A stretch of 64,000 bases of DNA from Primulina eburnea (Eukaryota; Streptophyta; Magnoliopsida; Lamiales; Gesneriaceae). Under the pieces are notes generated by a model that was given only the letters and a program-made list of their open reading frames with translations, was not told the origin of the DNA and searched no databases. The number at the start of each line of letters is the position of its first letter. Positions within the stretch are counted from its first letter, which is position 1. Of this stretch, positions 34,449 through 49,300 are shown in pieces. The DNA lies in NCBI RefSeq assembly GCF_022965805.1, contig NC_133108.1, positions 26,007,545-26,071,544 of the forward strand, in the 5' to 3' direction. Both the position numbers and the translations under genes were made by a program.

Positions 34449-34561
34449 GGAACATCGTTTGGTGGAGAAACAGACCCAGAATTCGCAACAGGTACTATGT
34501 CTTTTATGATTATATGCATAGGTATTGATATGTACTACTGCATTATTTATGAATACCTGTG
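34449..34561 (+). pseudogene. Element D' protease-region remnant before F
   Basis: Decayed continuation of gag-pol, colinear with 24930-25040 of D. Ends with CTGTG (34557-34561), the target duplicated by F. Confidence 0.7.
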
Positions 34562-36359
34562 TGTGGGGACCCGGGCTCTAACTCAATTCTTTTGGGATTT
34601 AATTGGATCTTTGTTCGAAAATGTGGGTCAAAAATTTGCTTTTAACATTAATTCAAATGTATAGATAAAGCATAACATATCGTTAACTGAAATAAACAAC
34701 ATAATGTACATACATATCTGTCTAGTACAACCATACACTAGTGTTCGAATCTCAAATACAACATAAGTAGTACAAGTTTCATAAGAAAAACACTAGTAAT
34801 CTGCAATGCCCGAGATCTCCACGCTATCATCATCTCTCATCTAGCTCGTGACCCCGATCCTGCCCCACCTGTTGCCATGCACACATACAGAAACGACAAC
34901 AGCCGGATAACTCCGGTGAGAACATCTCCCAGTATAAAACATGGATGCATGCAATGTAATAAATCATGTACAAATGCATAACATAAATCAAATAACATGA
35001 ATATACATCTAAACATGTAGTAGAATACAAATCTGTATTCAACAATTCAAATCTTGACTCGACTCTTTTCTAATCTAGGGATCCCGGTGTGAATAAGACG
35101 GTCTGTTACCTACCCAACCATTCGGGGCAACGGTACGTCTTATTCCTAGACTTCGGTCAACTCTGTATCGAGGGTCTACACATATAGCAAATCTGCTCCT
35201 ATGCGTCGATACACCGAAACGTCTAGTTTTTGGCAAGTCTGCCAATCTCTCCTATCTCAGGACTCGAATATAAATCAATAAACAAGGCATTACATAATCA
35301 ATGTAATAACAATCTAGTATGTGATTTAGGGAAACTCGTATCAAATCTGAATCGAGTTGTGCAATCCCGTGACCACATGAATTATACCTTTCTTGTCGAA
35401 TCGTCTGTCGAGATCTCGAATCCAATGTCAAACCTGTCACCTCAAATCTGAAACGGCAATGTGTAGACACCCAATATCAATCTCTAACTCAAAGCAACAT
35501 ATATGCCAATCAATAATAAATCTCGGTACAAATCTACGGCATAACAGCGTATTCTCGCAATACCGATCAACTCAATCTCAACAAACAATATATACCATAG
35601 CCACAACTCATAATCTTCATAATATACTCATCAACACAATATAATATGCTCAATTCTTCCAATCAATATCAATATACATGCTGGAAATTCGCAAGGCTCG
35701 TATACGGTGTCCGAAAATCGATCTGATAACAAATATACGATGCTCTATATATCAAGAACATATATTCGCAACAAAATCATAAGTTCCCCAATATCCACAA
35801 TCTGAATCATGCTGGAATTATATCAAACTTACGTCACTTTGTAGCCGTCAATGCAAGGAACACAAATCTTACCTCGGAATTAAAATCGGATAGCTAGTTG
35901 TTGCATAATCTCAATTCTATCATGAAGAAACTTAGAAGAAGGAAAAAGGAACTCTCGGTGCTCTTAGCAGCTGAAATGAAGGATGAAGATTCAGCCATTT
36001 TGTATATATATACATGCCATGTGTCAAGCTAAGAAAAGGAGGTGGATCTCTCGCATGCAGCACCGCGGGTGCGCTCCTCTTGCATCGCGGGTGCGCTGTG
36101 CTCACGGCGAGTCCATCCAAAAATGTTGCACCTAGACCGCGGGTGCGGTCTCACACCGCGGGTGCGGTCGTGCTAGCACCGCGGGTGCGGTGTCTGTTCG
36201 CACAAATTCACCAATTTCTGTCACCTACACCGTGGGTGCGGTAGTCTTAGCACCGCGGGTGCGGTGTGGCTTCGGCCCTGCTGCTCAAAATCTCATAATT
36301 GTGCATTCTTATCTCTACAATTCCAACATCAATAATATCGATAATTCTCGAGCCTTACA
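34562..36359 (-). repeat. Element F 3' LTR (1798 bp)
   Basis: Plus-strand edges TGTGGGGACC and AGCCTTACA. Dyad array 36062-36265; the TATA run lies near 36002-36012. Confidence 0.93.
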
Positions 36360-36460
36360 TTTCTCCCCCTCTTAGACAGGAGTTCGTCCTCGAACTCGCA
36401 AACAACTTAATCAATCATAGTAAAGGAAGAAATGACATTAGAACTGAAAGAAAACTCACA

Positions 36461-39400
36461 TCATACAAATAGCTCGGGATGCCTCTGTCTCATCTCAGAC
36501 TCTGTCTCCCAAGTTGCTTCCTCGATGCCATGACGATTCCATTGAACCTTCACCAGCGGAATAGTCTTGGTTCTAAGCTTCTTTTCCTTCCGATCCAAAA
36601 TCTGTATCGGTTGCTCGACGTAGCTCAATGTCTGATCTAACTCGGCTTCTTCAGGTTGAATGACATGAGAATCATCCGGCATGTATCTGCGCAACATCGA
36701 TACATGAAAAACATCATGTATACCGGACAGTGAAGGAGGAAGAGCAAGTCTGTAAGCTCGATCGCCAATCTTTTCAAAAATCTCATACGGACCGATGTAT
36801 CTAGGGGACAACTTCCCACGCTTGCCAAATCTGACAACGCCTCTGAAAGGTTAAATTTTCAAAAATACTCTGTCTCCCTGTTCGAATACTAACTGTCTGC
36901 GTCTAATATTGGCGTACTTCGCTTGCCTATCCTGTGCCGTCTTCATTCGTTTCTGAATGATCTTCACTTTTTCTGTCATCTCACGAATCATATCAGGCCC
37001 CAACACTGGTACCTCAGAAATATCATCCCAGTACAACGGAGATCTGCACTTCTTTCCGTATAAAGCTTCGAACGGTGCCATCTCTATGCTCGTCTGATAG
37101 CTGTTGTTGTATGAAAACTCACACAATGGCAATGAATCTTGCCAACTAGTACCAAAATCTAGTACTACAGCTCTCAGCATATCCTCTAAAGTCTGGATAG
37201 TCCGCTCTGACTGTCCGTCCGTCTGGGGATGATAAGCAGTGCTCAGGTGTAAAGTCGTACCCAAAGCCTGCTGCAAGCTGTGCCAAAAGTGAGAAGTGAA
37301 TCGTGGATCCCGATCTGATATGATCGACTTCGGCACACCATGCAATCTGACGACCTCTCTGACATACAACGCTGCCATCTGATCTTGTCGATAAGTCATC
37401 CTGTACGGAATAAAGCACGCTGATTTGGTCAGTCTGTCTATCACAACCCAAATCGCGTCACAGCCCCGCGAAGATCGAGGTAACTTCGTCACGAAGTCCA
37501 TGGAAATGTGGTCCCATTTCCATTCAGGAACAGACAAACTCTGAAGTAAACCTCCGGGCTTCTTTCTCTCTGCCTTCACCTGCTGGCAATTCAGGCACTT
37601 AGACACAAATTCTGCAATGTCTGTCTTCATCTGCTTCCACCAGAATTGTGTCTTCAAGTCGTTATACATCTTCCTGCCACCAGGATGAATGCTGAACCGA
37701 CTACAGTGTGCTTCCGACATGATCTGTCGTCTCAAATCTGAAATCTCTGGCACCACTAAGCGGTTATTCACATACAGAACAGAATCTCTGACCTGATATT
37801 CTGAGATATGTCCAGCTCTGACCATATCAATCGATTTCTGCACACTCGGATCAGTTCTCTGTGCTTCTTTGATCCTCGAAATCAAGTCTGGCTCAATCTG
37901 AATCGCAGCAAGTCGCAACGGTCTACTCTCTGTATTAAATGTCAATCCAGACAAGCAACAATCTTCTACTAAACTCGATACACCTACAGTCGACAAGGAA
38001 AGAGCACATACCTTTCGACTCAAGGCGTCTGCCGCTGCATTCGACTTTCCTGGATGGTACTTGATCTCGCAATCAAAATCTTTCAGCAGATCAAGCCATC
38101 GTCGCTGCCTCATGTTCAACTCTGACTGAGAAAAGAGATATTTCAGGCTCTTATGATCGGAATAGATCTCAAATTTATCGCCATACAGATAGTGACGCCA
38201 GATCTTGAGTGCAAATACAATCGCCGCCAATTCAAGATCATGAATCGGATAACGAGTCTCGTGTGGCTTCAGCTGTCTAGAGGCGTATGCTATCACGTGC
38301 CCTCGCTGCATAAGAACACATCCAAGCCCTCTGTGAGATGCGTCACAGTATACAACGAACTCACCTGTACCTGCAAGAATCGTCAAGACAGGTGCACTAG
38401 TCAGCCTCTTCTTCAGCTCTACAAAACTGGCTTCACAATCTTCGGACCACACAAATGGCATATTCTTCTGGGTCAACTGAGTGATTGGCTTCGCTATACT
38501 GGAGAAATCTCGAATAAAACGACGATAATACCCGGCTAGACCCATGAAACTGCGTATCTCAGGCACAGAAGTCGGTCTCGGCCAACTGATCACAGCCTCA
38601 ACTTTACTCGGATCTACCGCAATACCATCTCCAGATATAATATGCCCCAAGAAGACAACCTGTCTCAGCCAGAATTCACACTTGGACAGTTTGGCATACA
38701 ACCGCTCATTTCTCAAAGTCTTCAATACAATCCTCGGGTGATCTGCATGCTCAGTCAAACTCTTCGAATACACCAAAATATCATCGATAAACACAATTAC
38801 AAACTCATCTAAATATCTCTGAAAAATGCGGTTCATCAAACTCATAAACACCGCTGGTGCATTCGTCAAACCGAAAGGCATAACAACAAACTCGTAATGT
38901 CCATACCTGGTTCGGAATGCAGTCTTCGGAATATCAACGTCTCTAACTCGGAGCTGATGATACCCTGACCTCAAATCGATTTTCGAATATACCGAAGATC
39001 CTTATAACTGATCAAACAGATCGTCGATGCGAGGCAAAGGATACTTGTTCTTCACTGTTGCCTTATTCAGCTGCCTATAATCAATACATAGTCGCATCGA
39101 ACCATCTTTCTTTCTAACGAAAAGCACCGGAGCACCCCAAGGTGATACACTGGGTCTGATATATCCCTTGGACAGAAGATCCTCCAACTGTGCTTTCAAC
39201 TCTTTCAGCTCTATCGGCGCCATCCTATACGGAGCTCTCGAAATAGGAACAGAACCGGGCATAAGATCTATGCTGAAATCAACCTCTCGAACTGGAGGCA
39301 ACTCTGGAATCTCATCAGGAAAAACATCTGCAAACTCGCAAACCACTGCCAAATCTGCCAATGCTGGGCTCGACTTCAGTAGATCTACTGAATATACAAG

Positions 39401-40981
39401 AAAGCCCTCTGCTCCTCTCTGAAGCAATCTACTCATAGTCAAAGCAGATACTAAGGGAATCCGAGATCTGGAACCCTTGCCGTAGAATTTCCACTCATCT
39501 GTCAGTTCAGGTCTGAATCTGACAATCTTGTGGAAACAATCTACCGTGGCCCTGTACTTGGTCAACATGTCTATACCAACTATACAATCAAAATCAGCCA
39601 AACCAAGTACTACACAATCAAGATCAATCTCATGCCCCTCAAACTGAAGCATACAGTGTCTAACAGTAGTCACAGATATCAAACCACTTCCCAACAGAGA
39701 AGCTATAGACACTACTGTCGACAACGACTCAACAGGCAATGAATGTCTCAATGCAAAATGTTCAGATATAAATGTATGAGATGCCCCTGTGTCAATCAAC
39801 ACATATGCAGGATAACCGCAAAGAAAACAGTTACCTGCAACGACGTCATCTGGCGCCTCCTGCGCCTGCTCCTCTGTCAGGGCAAAAACACGTGCCTGCT
39901 GTCTGGGAGGCTGACTCACAGTCTGACTACCTCCTGGTCTTTGCTGAGTCTGTGTGGAGGGTGGCTGAAAAGAGTGCACAGAGGATGCCTGTCTCTCCAT
40001 CTGTGGCGCTGGTGCTAATGATCCTGTGCTCTGGAATCGTTGTGCACCTCTCTGGAGACAAACTCTGGCGAAATGTCCCTGTTGCCTACAGATGTTACAG
40101 CGTCCCAGAACTCCTTGACACTGCTCCGTCGCATGTCGCCCTCCGCACGAACCACAGTATGCACCACTATACTCGGACCCCTGACCTCTCTGTCGAGATC
40201 CACTCGAACTCGATGAACTACTCCCAGATTTCTTAAACTGTTTGCCTTTAGCCTTCAGAAATTCCTTCTTACCACTACCACTAGCTCCGCTGTCAAAACG
40301 AGGAGGAGGTGGTGGAAACTGTACGGTAGTAGACTGTGGCGGTCTCTGCCCCTGAACACCGTAGGAAGCTCCTCGCTGCCTGATCAAGCCAGCCTCTGCT
40401 CCCTTTGCTCGGTTCAGTGCCTCGGAAAAAGTACTAGGTCGGCCCGTGTTCACCAAAGTAAAAACATCCGGATTCAATCCGTTGATGAACTGATCGGCCA
40501 CTGCCTCATCGTTCCCGGCCACATGCGGTGCAAATCGTAGCAATGCAGAAAATTTAGCAACATACTCCTCGATGTTCCACTGTCCCTGCTTCAGATTCGC
40601 AAATTCAGCTCCCTTATCTTTCCGGTAGGAGACGGGAAAGAAGCGCTGATAGAACTCGTCTTTGAAGACTTTCCACGTGATATCAATGCCTCGGTGCTCC
40701 AAGGCTCTCTTTGTAGTCAACCACCAGCTCTTTGAAACCTCCTGCATCTGATGCCCTATCAGCTTCACACGTCGCTCATCAGTGTAAGCCAAAGACTCAA
40801 ACAACATCTCGATATCATCGAGCCAGCTCTCGCATTCTACTGCACTCTCTGTGCCTTTCAGAGTAGGCGGATGGAAAGACTGGAATCTCTTCAATAAAGT
40901 CTCCATCGGTGTAGCGGTAACATCCATCTGTACACCTGATGTGCTACCCTGCTCTGGCTGTGGCACTCGTCTAGGCGGCAT
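36461..40981 (-). pseudogene. Element F Gag-Pol with two nonsense codons
   Basis: Highly similar to B Gag-Pol, start [16 protein letters not shown] at 40981. The frame is open through Gag, both Cys/His modules, retropepsin ([10 protein letters not shown]) and the start of RT to 39002, where CAG in DQLQG is TAA. RT (with FIDD), RNase H and integrase are then open from 38974 to 36851, where TCA in FLKISPF is TAA. The chromodomain-like tail ([16 protein letters not shown]) is open to 36461. No indel was noticed, so point mutations alone inactivated it. Confidence 0.93.
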
Positions 40982-41222
40982 AAATCTGATTATCAAACTG
41001 ATTAGTACATAATCAATGTCATCTGTCTCAGCCCTCCTCTGATCATATACCTCTGATCGAGAATCGGTTCTGATTCAGGCTTGAAATGCTGTAAATCAAT
41101 TCAGATAATACAACACAACATATAATAGGGAAAGCAATAAAGCATGCTAGCATCTCAAAAGCAAGGAAGATGACTCGATCTACCCCGCTCATTCTATTCT
41201 ATTTCAGTCTACAGAACCCACT

Positions 41223-41234
41223 GCTCTGATACCA
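41223..41234 (-). other. Element F primer-binding site
   Basis: Minus-strand TGGTATCAGAGC, five bases inside the 5' LTR. Confidence 0.92.
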
Positions 41235-41239
41235 CCTGT

Positions 41240-43060
41240 TGTGGGGACCCGGGCTCTAACTCAATTCTTTTGGGATTTAATTGGATCTTTGTTCGAAAAT
41301 GTGGGTCAAAAATTTGCTTTTAACATTAATTCAAATGTATAGATAAAGCATAACATATCGTTAACTGAAATAAACAACATAATGTACATACATATCTGTC
41401 TACTACAACCATACACTAGTGTTCGAATCTCAAATACAACATAAGTAGTACAAGTTTCATAAGAAAAACACTAGTAATCTGCAATGCCCGAGATCTCCAC
41501 GCTATCATCATCTCTCATCTAGCTCGTGACCCCGATCCTGCCCCACCTGTTGCCATGCACACATACAGACACGACAACAGCCGGATAACTCCGGTGAGAA
41601 CATCTCCCAGTATAAAACATGGATGCATGCAATGTAATAAATCATGTACAAATGCATAACATAAATCAAGTAACATGAATATACATCTAAACATGTAGTA
41701 GAATACAAATCTGTATTCAACAATTCAAATCTTGACTCGACTCTTTTCTAATCTAGGGATCCCGGTGTGAATAAGACGGTCTGTTACCTACCCAACCATT
41801 CGGGGCAACGGTACGTCTTATTCCTAGACTTCGGTCAACTCTGTATCGAGGGTCTACACATATAGCAAATCTGCTCCTATGCGTCGATACACCGAAACGT
41901 CTAGTTTTTGGCAAGTCTGCCAATCTCTCCTATCTCAGGACTCGAATATAAATCAATAAACAAGGCATTACATAATCAATGTAATAACAATCTAGTATGT
42001 GATTTAGGGAAACTCGTATCAAATCTGAATCGAGTTGTGCAATCCCGTGACCACATGAATTATACCTTTCTTGTCGAATCGTCTGTCGAGATCTCGAATC
42101 CAATGTCAAACCTGTCACCTCAAATCTGAAACGGCAATGTGTAGACACCCAATATCAATCTCTAACTCAAAGCAACATATATGCCAATCAATAATAAATC
42201 TCGGTACAAATCTACGGCATAACAGCGTATTCTCGCAATACCGATCAACTCAATCTCAACAAACAATATATACCATAGCCACAACTCATAATCTTCATAA
42301 TATACTCATCAACACAATATAATATGCTCAATTCTTCCAATCAATATCAATATACATGCTGGAAATTCGCAAGGCTCGTATACGGTGTCCGAAAATCGAT
42401 CTGATAACAAATATACGATGCTCTATATATCAAGAACATATATTCGCAACAAAATCATAAGTTCCCCAACATCCACAATCTGAATCATGCTGGAATTATA
42501 TCAAACTTACGTCACTTTGTAGCCGTCAATGCAAGGAACACAAATCTTACCTCGGAATTAAAATCGGATAGCTAGTTGTTGCATAATCTCAATTCTATCA
42601 TGAAGAAACTTAGAAGAAGGAAAAAGGAACTCTCGGTGCTCTTAGCAGCTGAAATGAAGGATGAAGATTCAGCCATTTTGTATATATATACATGCCATGT
42701 GTCAAGCTAAGAAAAGGATGTGGATCTCTCGCATGCAGCACCGCGGGTGCGCTCCTCTTGCATCGCGGGTGCGCTGTGCTCACGGCGAGTCCATCCAAAA
42801 ATGTTGCACCTAGACCGCGGGTGCGGTCCTTACATGACCGCGGGTGCGGTCTCACACCGCGGGTGTGGTCGTGCTAGCACCGCGGGTGCGGTGTCTGTTC
42901 GCACAAATTCACCAATTTCTGTCACCTACACCGCGGGTGCGGTAGTCTTAGCACCGCGGGTGCGGTGTGGCTTCGGCCCTGCTGCTCAAAATCTCATAAT
43001 TGTGCATTCTTATCTCTACAATTCCAACATCAATAATATCGATAATTCTCGAGCCTTACA
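41240..43060 (-). repeat. Element F 5' LTR (1821 bp)
   Basis: Same family as the B LTR. Dyad array 42740-42966 with one motif more than the 3' LTR. Stem-loops (plus-strand positions) 41769-41823 and 41824-41904. Confidence 0.93.
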
Positions 43061-44777
43061 CTGTGATTGAGTAGCATGGAGATATGCTATATCTGTTGGG
43101 TCTGTGTATACTGTAGTATTGATTCCTTGGTTGTTGAGGAATATGTTGATATCAGAAATGTCTGTGACATATGATATACTACGGTTAGATAAGAATGAGA
43201 TTGAACTAGATTGCGATGTACTTGTGTTATATGATTCTGATTGCAGTATTGACATGTATATGCTAAACAAGTACAGAAATATCGTAGAATGTGTGCCAGA
43301 AATGGTAAGATTCAGACCAGATCTGGCTGATAAACGGAGAATTCCGGTAAGGATTCTAGATCCAGAATTCCTTAAATTATTGTACTGTTTATGACTCGAT
43401 TATTACAGCAAGGAACAGATGGTATCCTTATGTATTCAATAGATTCATTGAAATCGAGTCTAGCAGTGACAGAGTTGCTAGTAATATAATAGTTGACTGG
43501 TGTTTGTCTAGATAAGATTTCAGATGTGTTTGATATCAGAAAGGTAGATTTCAGAATTGAATCAATACCGAGTATTGCTGGTATATTAGAACTTAGTACA
43601 GAATGATTGACAGAATAGATATAATTGACAGATAAAAGAACATTAGCTGAGAAATCCAGTTGATTGAGTATTTCTCTGGAAGATAGTTCAGTTCTGTTTC
43701 TAAATTGATAGATTTTATGTTCAGAGGTATTCTGAAAATTATGCTTGGTATATCTATGATTTATTGATATATTGCAGCATTTGATTGATTATATTGAATA
43801 TTTGAAGATTGGGTTAAATATTCAGATAACTATGATCATTGTATACAGAAATGGGTCAGGTATGAATCCGGTATGCAGTTAATGATACAGTGTTTATTCA
43901 GAATATGCAGTATCTGAAGATCGATTGATTTAGACAGTTAAGACAGAAAGATCAAGAATTCCAGAAATGTCAGAAATTTATTATCTGCAGATTATCTTAT
44001 TCTGATTATTTATTCTCTCATTGATATATATCTGTGGAGTATTGTTATTGTTCTACATCAGTATTTGTGCAATATCTTATATTGTTGGGAGCATATGTTA
44101 TTTGCAGATAAGATATAGCAGTTGATCTGGGCAGTATGAGGATTGGTCAGATAGACAGAATTTACAGTTGCTTGATTTTGTTATTTTATGAGTTTTCTTA
44201 AACTCACTAGATCTGTATAGGGTCTTTCTATTCTGAACCTGATGAGATATTACTGTTATTGTGAATCAGTGTTTGATACAGATTAGTGTAAACAGTCAGA
44301 CATGTGATCAGAATGTTCAGAACTTGTTTGTAATAATCAGAACAGAACATCAGTCAGAATAACAGATATTTGATTTTGTGTTATATGGGACTGATTATGT
44401 TATAATATCAGAATGTTTCAGAATTGGTTACAGATTTTGATATTGATAGTCAGAGCCGAATACCAGGTAGGTATTTCTTCTTTATTTTATGTTATTAACT
44501 GATTGTTCATACAGAATGGTTCGAATCTGAATTCACAGATAACGTCAGAACCGAACAGTTGTGGATTCAGTTTTCATTCCGATAATTGTGAATGTACGTT
44601 ACTCGAACAGACAGTTGTGATATAAACAGATTAGATCAGTTGTAACAGAATTTGTACAGAAATGTTGGCAGAAATTGTACGGATAAGTCTGAATTGCTAA
44701 CAGAAGAAGACAAAAAGATAGAAATCAGAAGATTATTACAGATTTCGTATAGTTCTGAATAGAAATGGGAGTACATT
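43061..44777 (+). pseudogene. Element D' pol remnant between F and E
   Basis: Starts with the F target duplicate CTGTG. Protease-like remains are readable (DKNEIELDCDVLVLYDSDCSIDMYMLNKYRNIVECVPEMVRFRPDLADKR near 43187-43335, like the region after DTG in B). Downstream are only short pieces and many stops. Ends with ACATT (44773-44777), the E target. Confidence 0.75.
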
Positions 44778-46286
44778 TGTGACACCCTGACCTCTTTTAA
44801 AATAAATACGCAGCGGAAATAAAATTTTTCTCTTTAAAATATACGGAAGGAGTTTCAAAATACATTTCATCAAATATCTTTACAAAATAACTACATGATC
44901 ATTTAAATGACATAACAAAAACAAAACATCATTCCTATGATCATGCCAAAATCCTCCTTCCAACGGTGTATGCATATGACCCCCGATCTACAGTCAACGT
45001 CCCGAGGCACCACTCTGATCTGCATCACATGAAAATAACTGAAATGAGAATAAATCTCAGCAAGTGGAACTCTTATATAGCAATGAACAATAACTCTGTA
45101 AAACATCTCTTTGAAATCATAAATACCATCAACTCTGAACTGTAAACTCTGAATATCAATAATATAGCAATAGCATAAAATATGATGGTATTTCTCTTTT
45201 GCTCTGGGGATTGATATCAATAGTATCTCTGCTCTGGGGTTGCTCGTATCCCAAATCGATATAAATACCGATAACTCTGAGGGATATAAGCCTCTGGGCG
45301 ATGATCATCTAATATTGCATGCAATCTCTGACTATGTATTTATCAATCCGAAAACATTTAAATTCTTCTCTGGTTTTAACAATCATTTTGAACTCTATAT
45401 ATCTCTTTGTATTCCCTTTAATCAATAATGAGACATACAATGCCTCCAATACATATAACAATACATACTATGGATCAAATGAAAGGGAATAACACAATAA
45501 ACCCTTTGAAACACATACATATATAATCATGTGAGCAAAAAGGAATGAAATTCCACTTACAAACCACAACAAACACCTCAACTTAGCTCTTGATCACCAC
45601 CTACAACAAATAATCCACAAATAACACCAATATCAACTAAATATCCAAGATTACAAGCTAAATAATCCATAAATCCACATAAACAACCAACCTAAACAAC
45701 TCTTAATTTACAACCTAAACAGAATCGCACCAAAAGCTTACCCAAGCTTCCTAGCACCAAGGAGAACGTCGAACTCAAGTCGAAATTCCAAACAAACGCT
45801 TGAATCGAAGATAGGAAAGGAAAGAAATGATGAAAAACCCTAAAATGGAGAGAAAATGCGAAAATGAGAAGGAAAGAAAAAGGAAAAGTGATAGCCAACC
45901 ACTCCAAAATCGACTAAATATCTCGCCCATACCTTCACCGCGGGTGCGCCAACACAAAGACCGCGGGTGCGCCTAAGTTACGGCATACTCAAAAATTCTG
46001 GAACACGAACAGCGCGGGTGCGGCGACGCAAGCAGCGCGGGTGCGGTCTCTACCGCAGGGGCGGTCTCTACATCACCGCGGGTGCGGTGTGCTCACGGCA
46101 AAACACTATTCCCATGCAACAAAAATCAAACCGAAACTCTGAAACGAACAACCAACATCAACCAACACCTCAAGACAATAAAACTAACAATACTATAGCC
46201 CAAAAATACACTCTGAACATCTAATCAAATATCCCAAATAACAAACGAAACTTAAATCGTACCGTACACCGGGCTCGGCTATTACA
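44778..46286 (-). repeat. Element E 3' LTR (1509 bp)
   Basis: TGTGACACC to GGCTATTACA on the plus strand. Dyad array 45937-46088. Lacks the 73 bp that in C hold two further dyads. Confidence 0.95.
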
Positions 46287-46302
46287 ATCTCCCCCCCTTA
46301 AG
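46287..46302 (-). other. Element E polypurine tract
   Basis: Minus-strand TAAGGGGGGGGAGAT-type run next to the 3' LTR. Confidence 0.87.
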
Positions 46303-46326
46303 GGAATTTCGTCCGCGAAATTGACG

Positions 46327-49300
46327 TCACGGCACGAACAACTCAGAATACTTCTCTCTCATCTCATCCTCTGGTTCCCACGTAGCCTCCTCTATCAAAT
46401 GGTTCCTCCAAAGAACTTTGACAATGCCGATCTCTTTGTTCCTCAGAACTCTAACTGTGCGATCCAAAATCTGAATCGGAATCTCTTGATATGTCAAATT
46501 CGGCGTCAAGTCCAATGGCTCATGGCGAAGAACATGGGAAGGATCTGCAACATACTTCCTGAGCATCGAAACGTGAAACACATTATGAACTCTGTCAAGA
46601 TCTGGAGGTAGGGCTAATCTGTAGGCTCGATCGCCAACTCTGTCCAATATCTCGAATGGACCAATAAATCTAGGACTCAACTTGCCCTTCTTACCAAATC
46701 TCATCACACCCTTGAGAGGTGCTATCTTCAGAAACACGTGGTCGCCAATCTCGAACTGCAAAGGTCTGCGACGAACATCTGCATAGCTCTTCTGTCTGGA
46801 CTGGGCAGTCTTCATCCTTTCTCTGATAACAGCAACAACATCAGCAGTCTGCTGGACCAACTCTGGTCCCAACATCTTCCTCTCACCAACCTCGTCCCAA
46901 TACAAGGGAGACCTGCACTTCCTGCCATAAAGTGCCTCATACGGTGCCATGCCAATCGTCGCCTGGTAGCTATTATTATAAGTGAACTCAACCAAAGGCA
47001 ACAAAGAATCCCAGCTACCTGGAAAGTCAATAGTACAAGCTCTGAGCATATCCTCAAGAATCTGAATGACTCTCTCTGACTGACCATCGCTCTGAGGATG
47101 ATAGGCTGTACTGAACGCTAATCGCGAACCCATAGCTCTGTGCAAACTCTTCCAAAACTCTGAAGTAAATCTGGGGTCACGATCAGACACGATCGACACA
47201 GGAACACCATGAAGTCTGACAATCTCTGCTATGTAGTCCTCGGCATACTGGTTCATCGAATACGTCGTCTTGACTGGAATAAAGTGCGCTGACTTAGTCA
47301 ATCTATCAACGATAACCCAAATAGAATTGAAACCTCTCCGCACTCTGGGAAGACCAGTCACGAAATCCATCGTAATATGCTCCCACTTCCACTGAGGAAT
47401 CGGCAACGACAACAATGTCCCAGCAGGTCTCTGGTGCTCAATCTTCACCTGCTGACAAGTAAGGCACTGAGAAATGAATACGGCAACATCCTTCTTCATA
47501 CCTGGCCACCAGTAGAGTCGACGAAGATCCTGATACATCTTCGTACTGCCTGGATGAATCGAATACGGCGCGGTATGAGCCTCTGTCAGAATATCTCTAC
47601 GAATATCGTCGCCAGAAGGAACACAAATACGACCTCTGAAAGTCACCAAACCATCACCATTCAAGGCAAACTCTGAATTACCTCTAATCTCTGCTCTATC
47701 TCTCAACTCTGTCAACTGAACATCAGTCGACTGCTCTCTACGAATCCTGTCCGTCAATGAAGATCTAATAACTAACGCTGAAAGACGAGCAATGGTGCCT
47801 GGAATCACCAGATCAATATCCTCTCTCTGCAAATCCATCAGTAACGGTCTCTGAATCAAAGAACTCAATGAAACACTCGACTTGCGGCTTAAAGCATCAG
47901 CCACAACATTCGCCTTCCCTGGGTGATAACTGATAGTCACATCGTAATCTTTGACCAGCTCTAACCACCTCCTCTGCCGCATATTGAGCTCTTTCTGCGA
48001 GAACAGATACTTCAAACTCTTGTGGTCTGTGAAGATCTCACACTTTTCGCCATACAAGTAATGTCTCCAAATCTTCAAGGCGAAAACCACAGCTGCCAAC
48101 TCTAAATCATGCGTCGGATAATTCTTCTCATAATCCTTCAACTGGCGAGAAGCATAGGCAATGACCTTACCTCTCTGCATCAACACTGCACCGAGACCCT
48201 TCTTCGACGCATCGGTAAAGACCACAAAATCCTCTGAACCACTGGGCAATGCGAGAATAGGAGCTGACGTCAATCTATCCTTCAACTCCTGAAATGCGCT
48301 CTGGCAATCTATAGACCACTCGAACTTCACAGTCTTCCTCGTCAGATTGGACAATGGCAGGGAAATCTTGGAAAAGTCCGAAATGAAACGACGATAATAA
48401 CCCGCCAAACCAAGGAAACTGCGTACCTCTGAAACAGTCGTAGGAATAGGCCACTTCTGAATCGCCTCTATCTTCATCGGATCAACAGCAATGCCATCCC
48501 TCGAAACGACATGGCCTAGAAAAGAAATCTGATCCAACCAAAACTCACACTTCTTCAACTTGGCAAACAACCTCCGCTCTCTCAACAACTGGAGAACAAC
48601 TCTGAGATGCTCTGAATGAAGCTCTCTGGTCTTGGAATAGATCAAGATATCGTCGATAAAAACAATGACGAAGCTATCCAAATACGGCTTGAACACACGG
48701 TTCATCAGGTCCATGAAAACAGAAGGGGCATTGGTCAAACCAAAAGACATCACGAGAAACTCATAGTGACCATACCTGGTCCTGAAAGCCGTCTTAGGGA
48801 TATCAGACTCCCTAACCTTCAACTGATAGTAGCCAGACCGAAGATCAATCTTCGAGAAAACAGTGGCACCCTGGAGTTGGTCAAATAGATCGTCAATCCG
48901 TGGCAACGGATACTTGTTCTTGATCGTCACTTTGTTGAGCTCTCTGTAATCGATACACAGACGCAAAGACCCGTCCTTCTTCTTAACAAATAGAACCGGA
49001 GCTCCCCAAGGCGAAGAACTCGGACGAATAAAACCCTTATCTAGAAGATCCTGCAACTGCGTCTTCAACTCTTTCATCTCGGTAGGAGCCATCCTATACG
49101 GAGCCTTAGAAATAGGAACCGTACCTGGAGCAAGATCAATAACAAACTCTACATCTCTATCCGGCGGCAAACCCGGAACATCATCCTCAAACACATCCGC
49201 AAACTCCCTCACCACATCAATATCATCAATATTCAACTTAATCAGTCTATCCACATCCACAACAGATGCCAGAAAAACATCACAACCTCTACACAATAGC

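Larger units (their letters stand above)
34562..43060 (-). mobile_element. Element F: B-family chromovirus in D', coding-defective
   Basis: Reverse-oriented relative of B: 3' LTR 34562-36359 (1798 bp), gag-pol 36461-40981, PBS 41223-41234, 5' LTR 41240-43060 (1821 bp). TSD CTGTG at 34557-34561 and 43061-43065. The 23-bp LTR length difference is one extra dyad unit in the 5' LTR. Confidence 0.95.
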
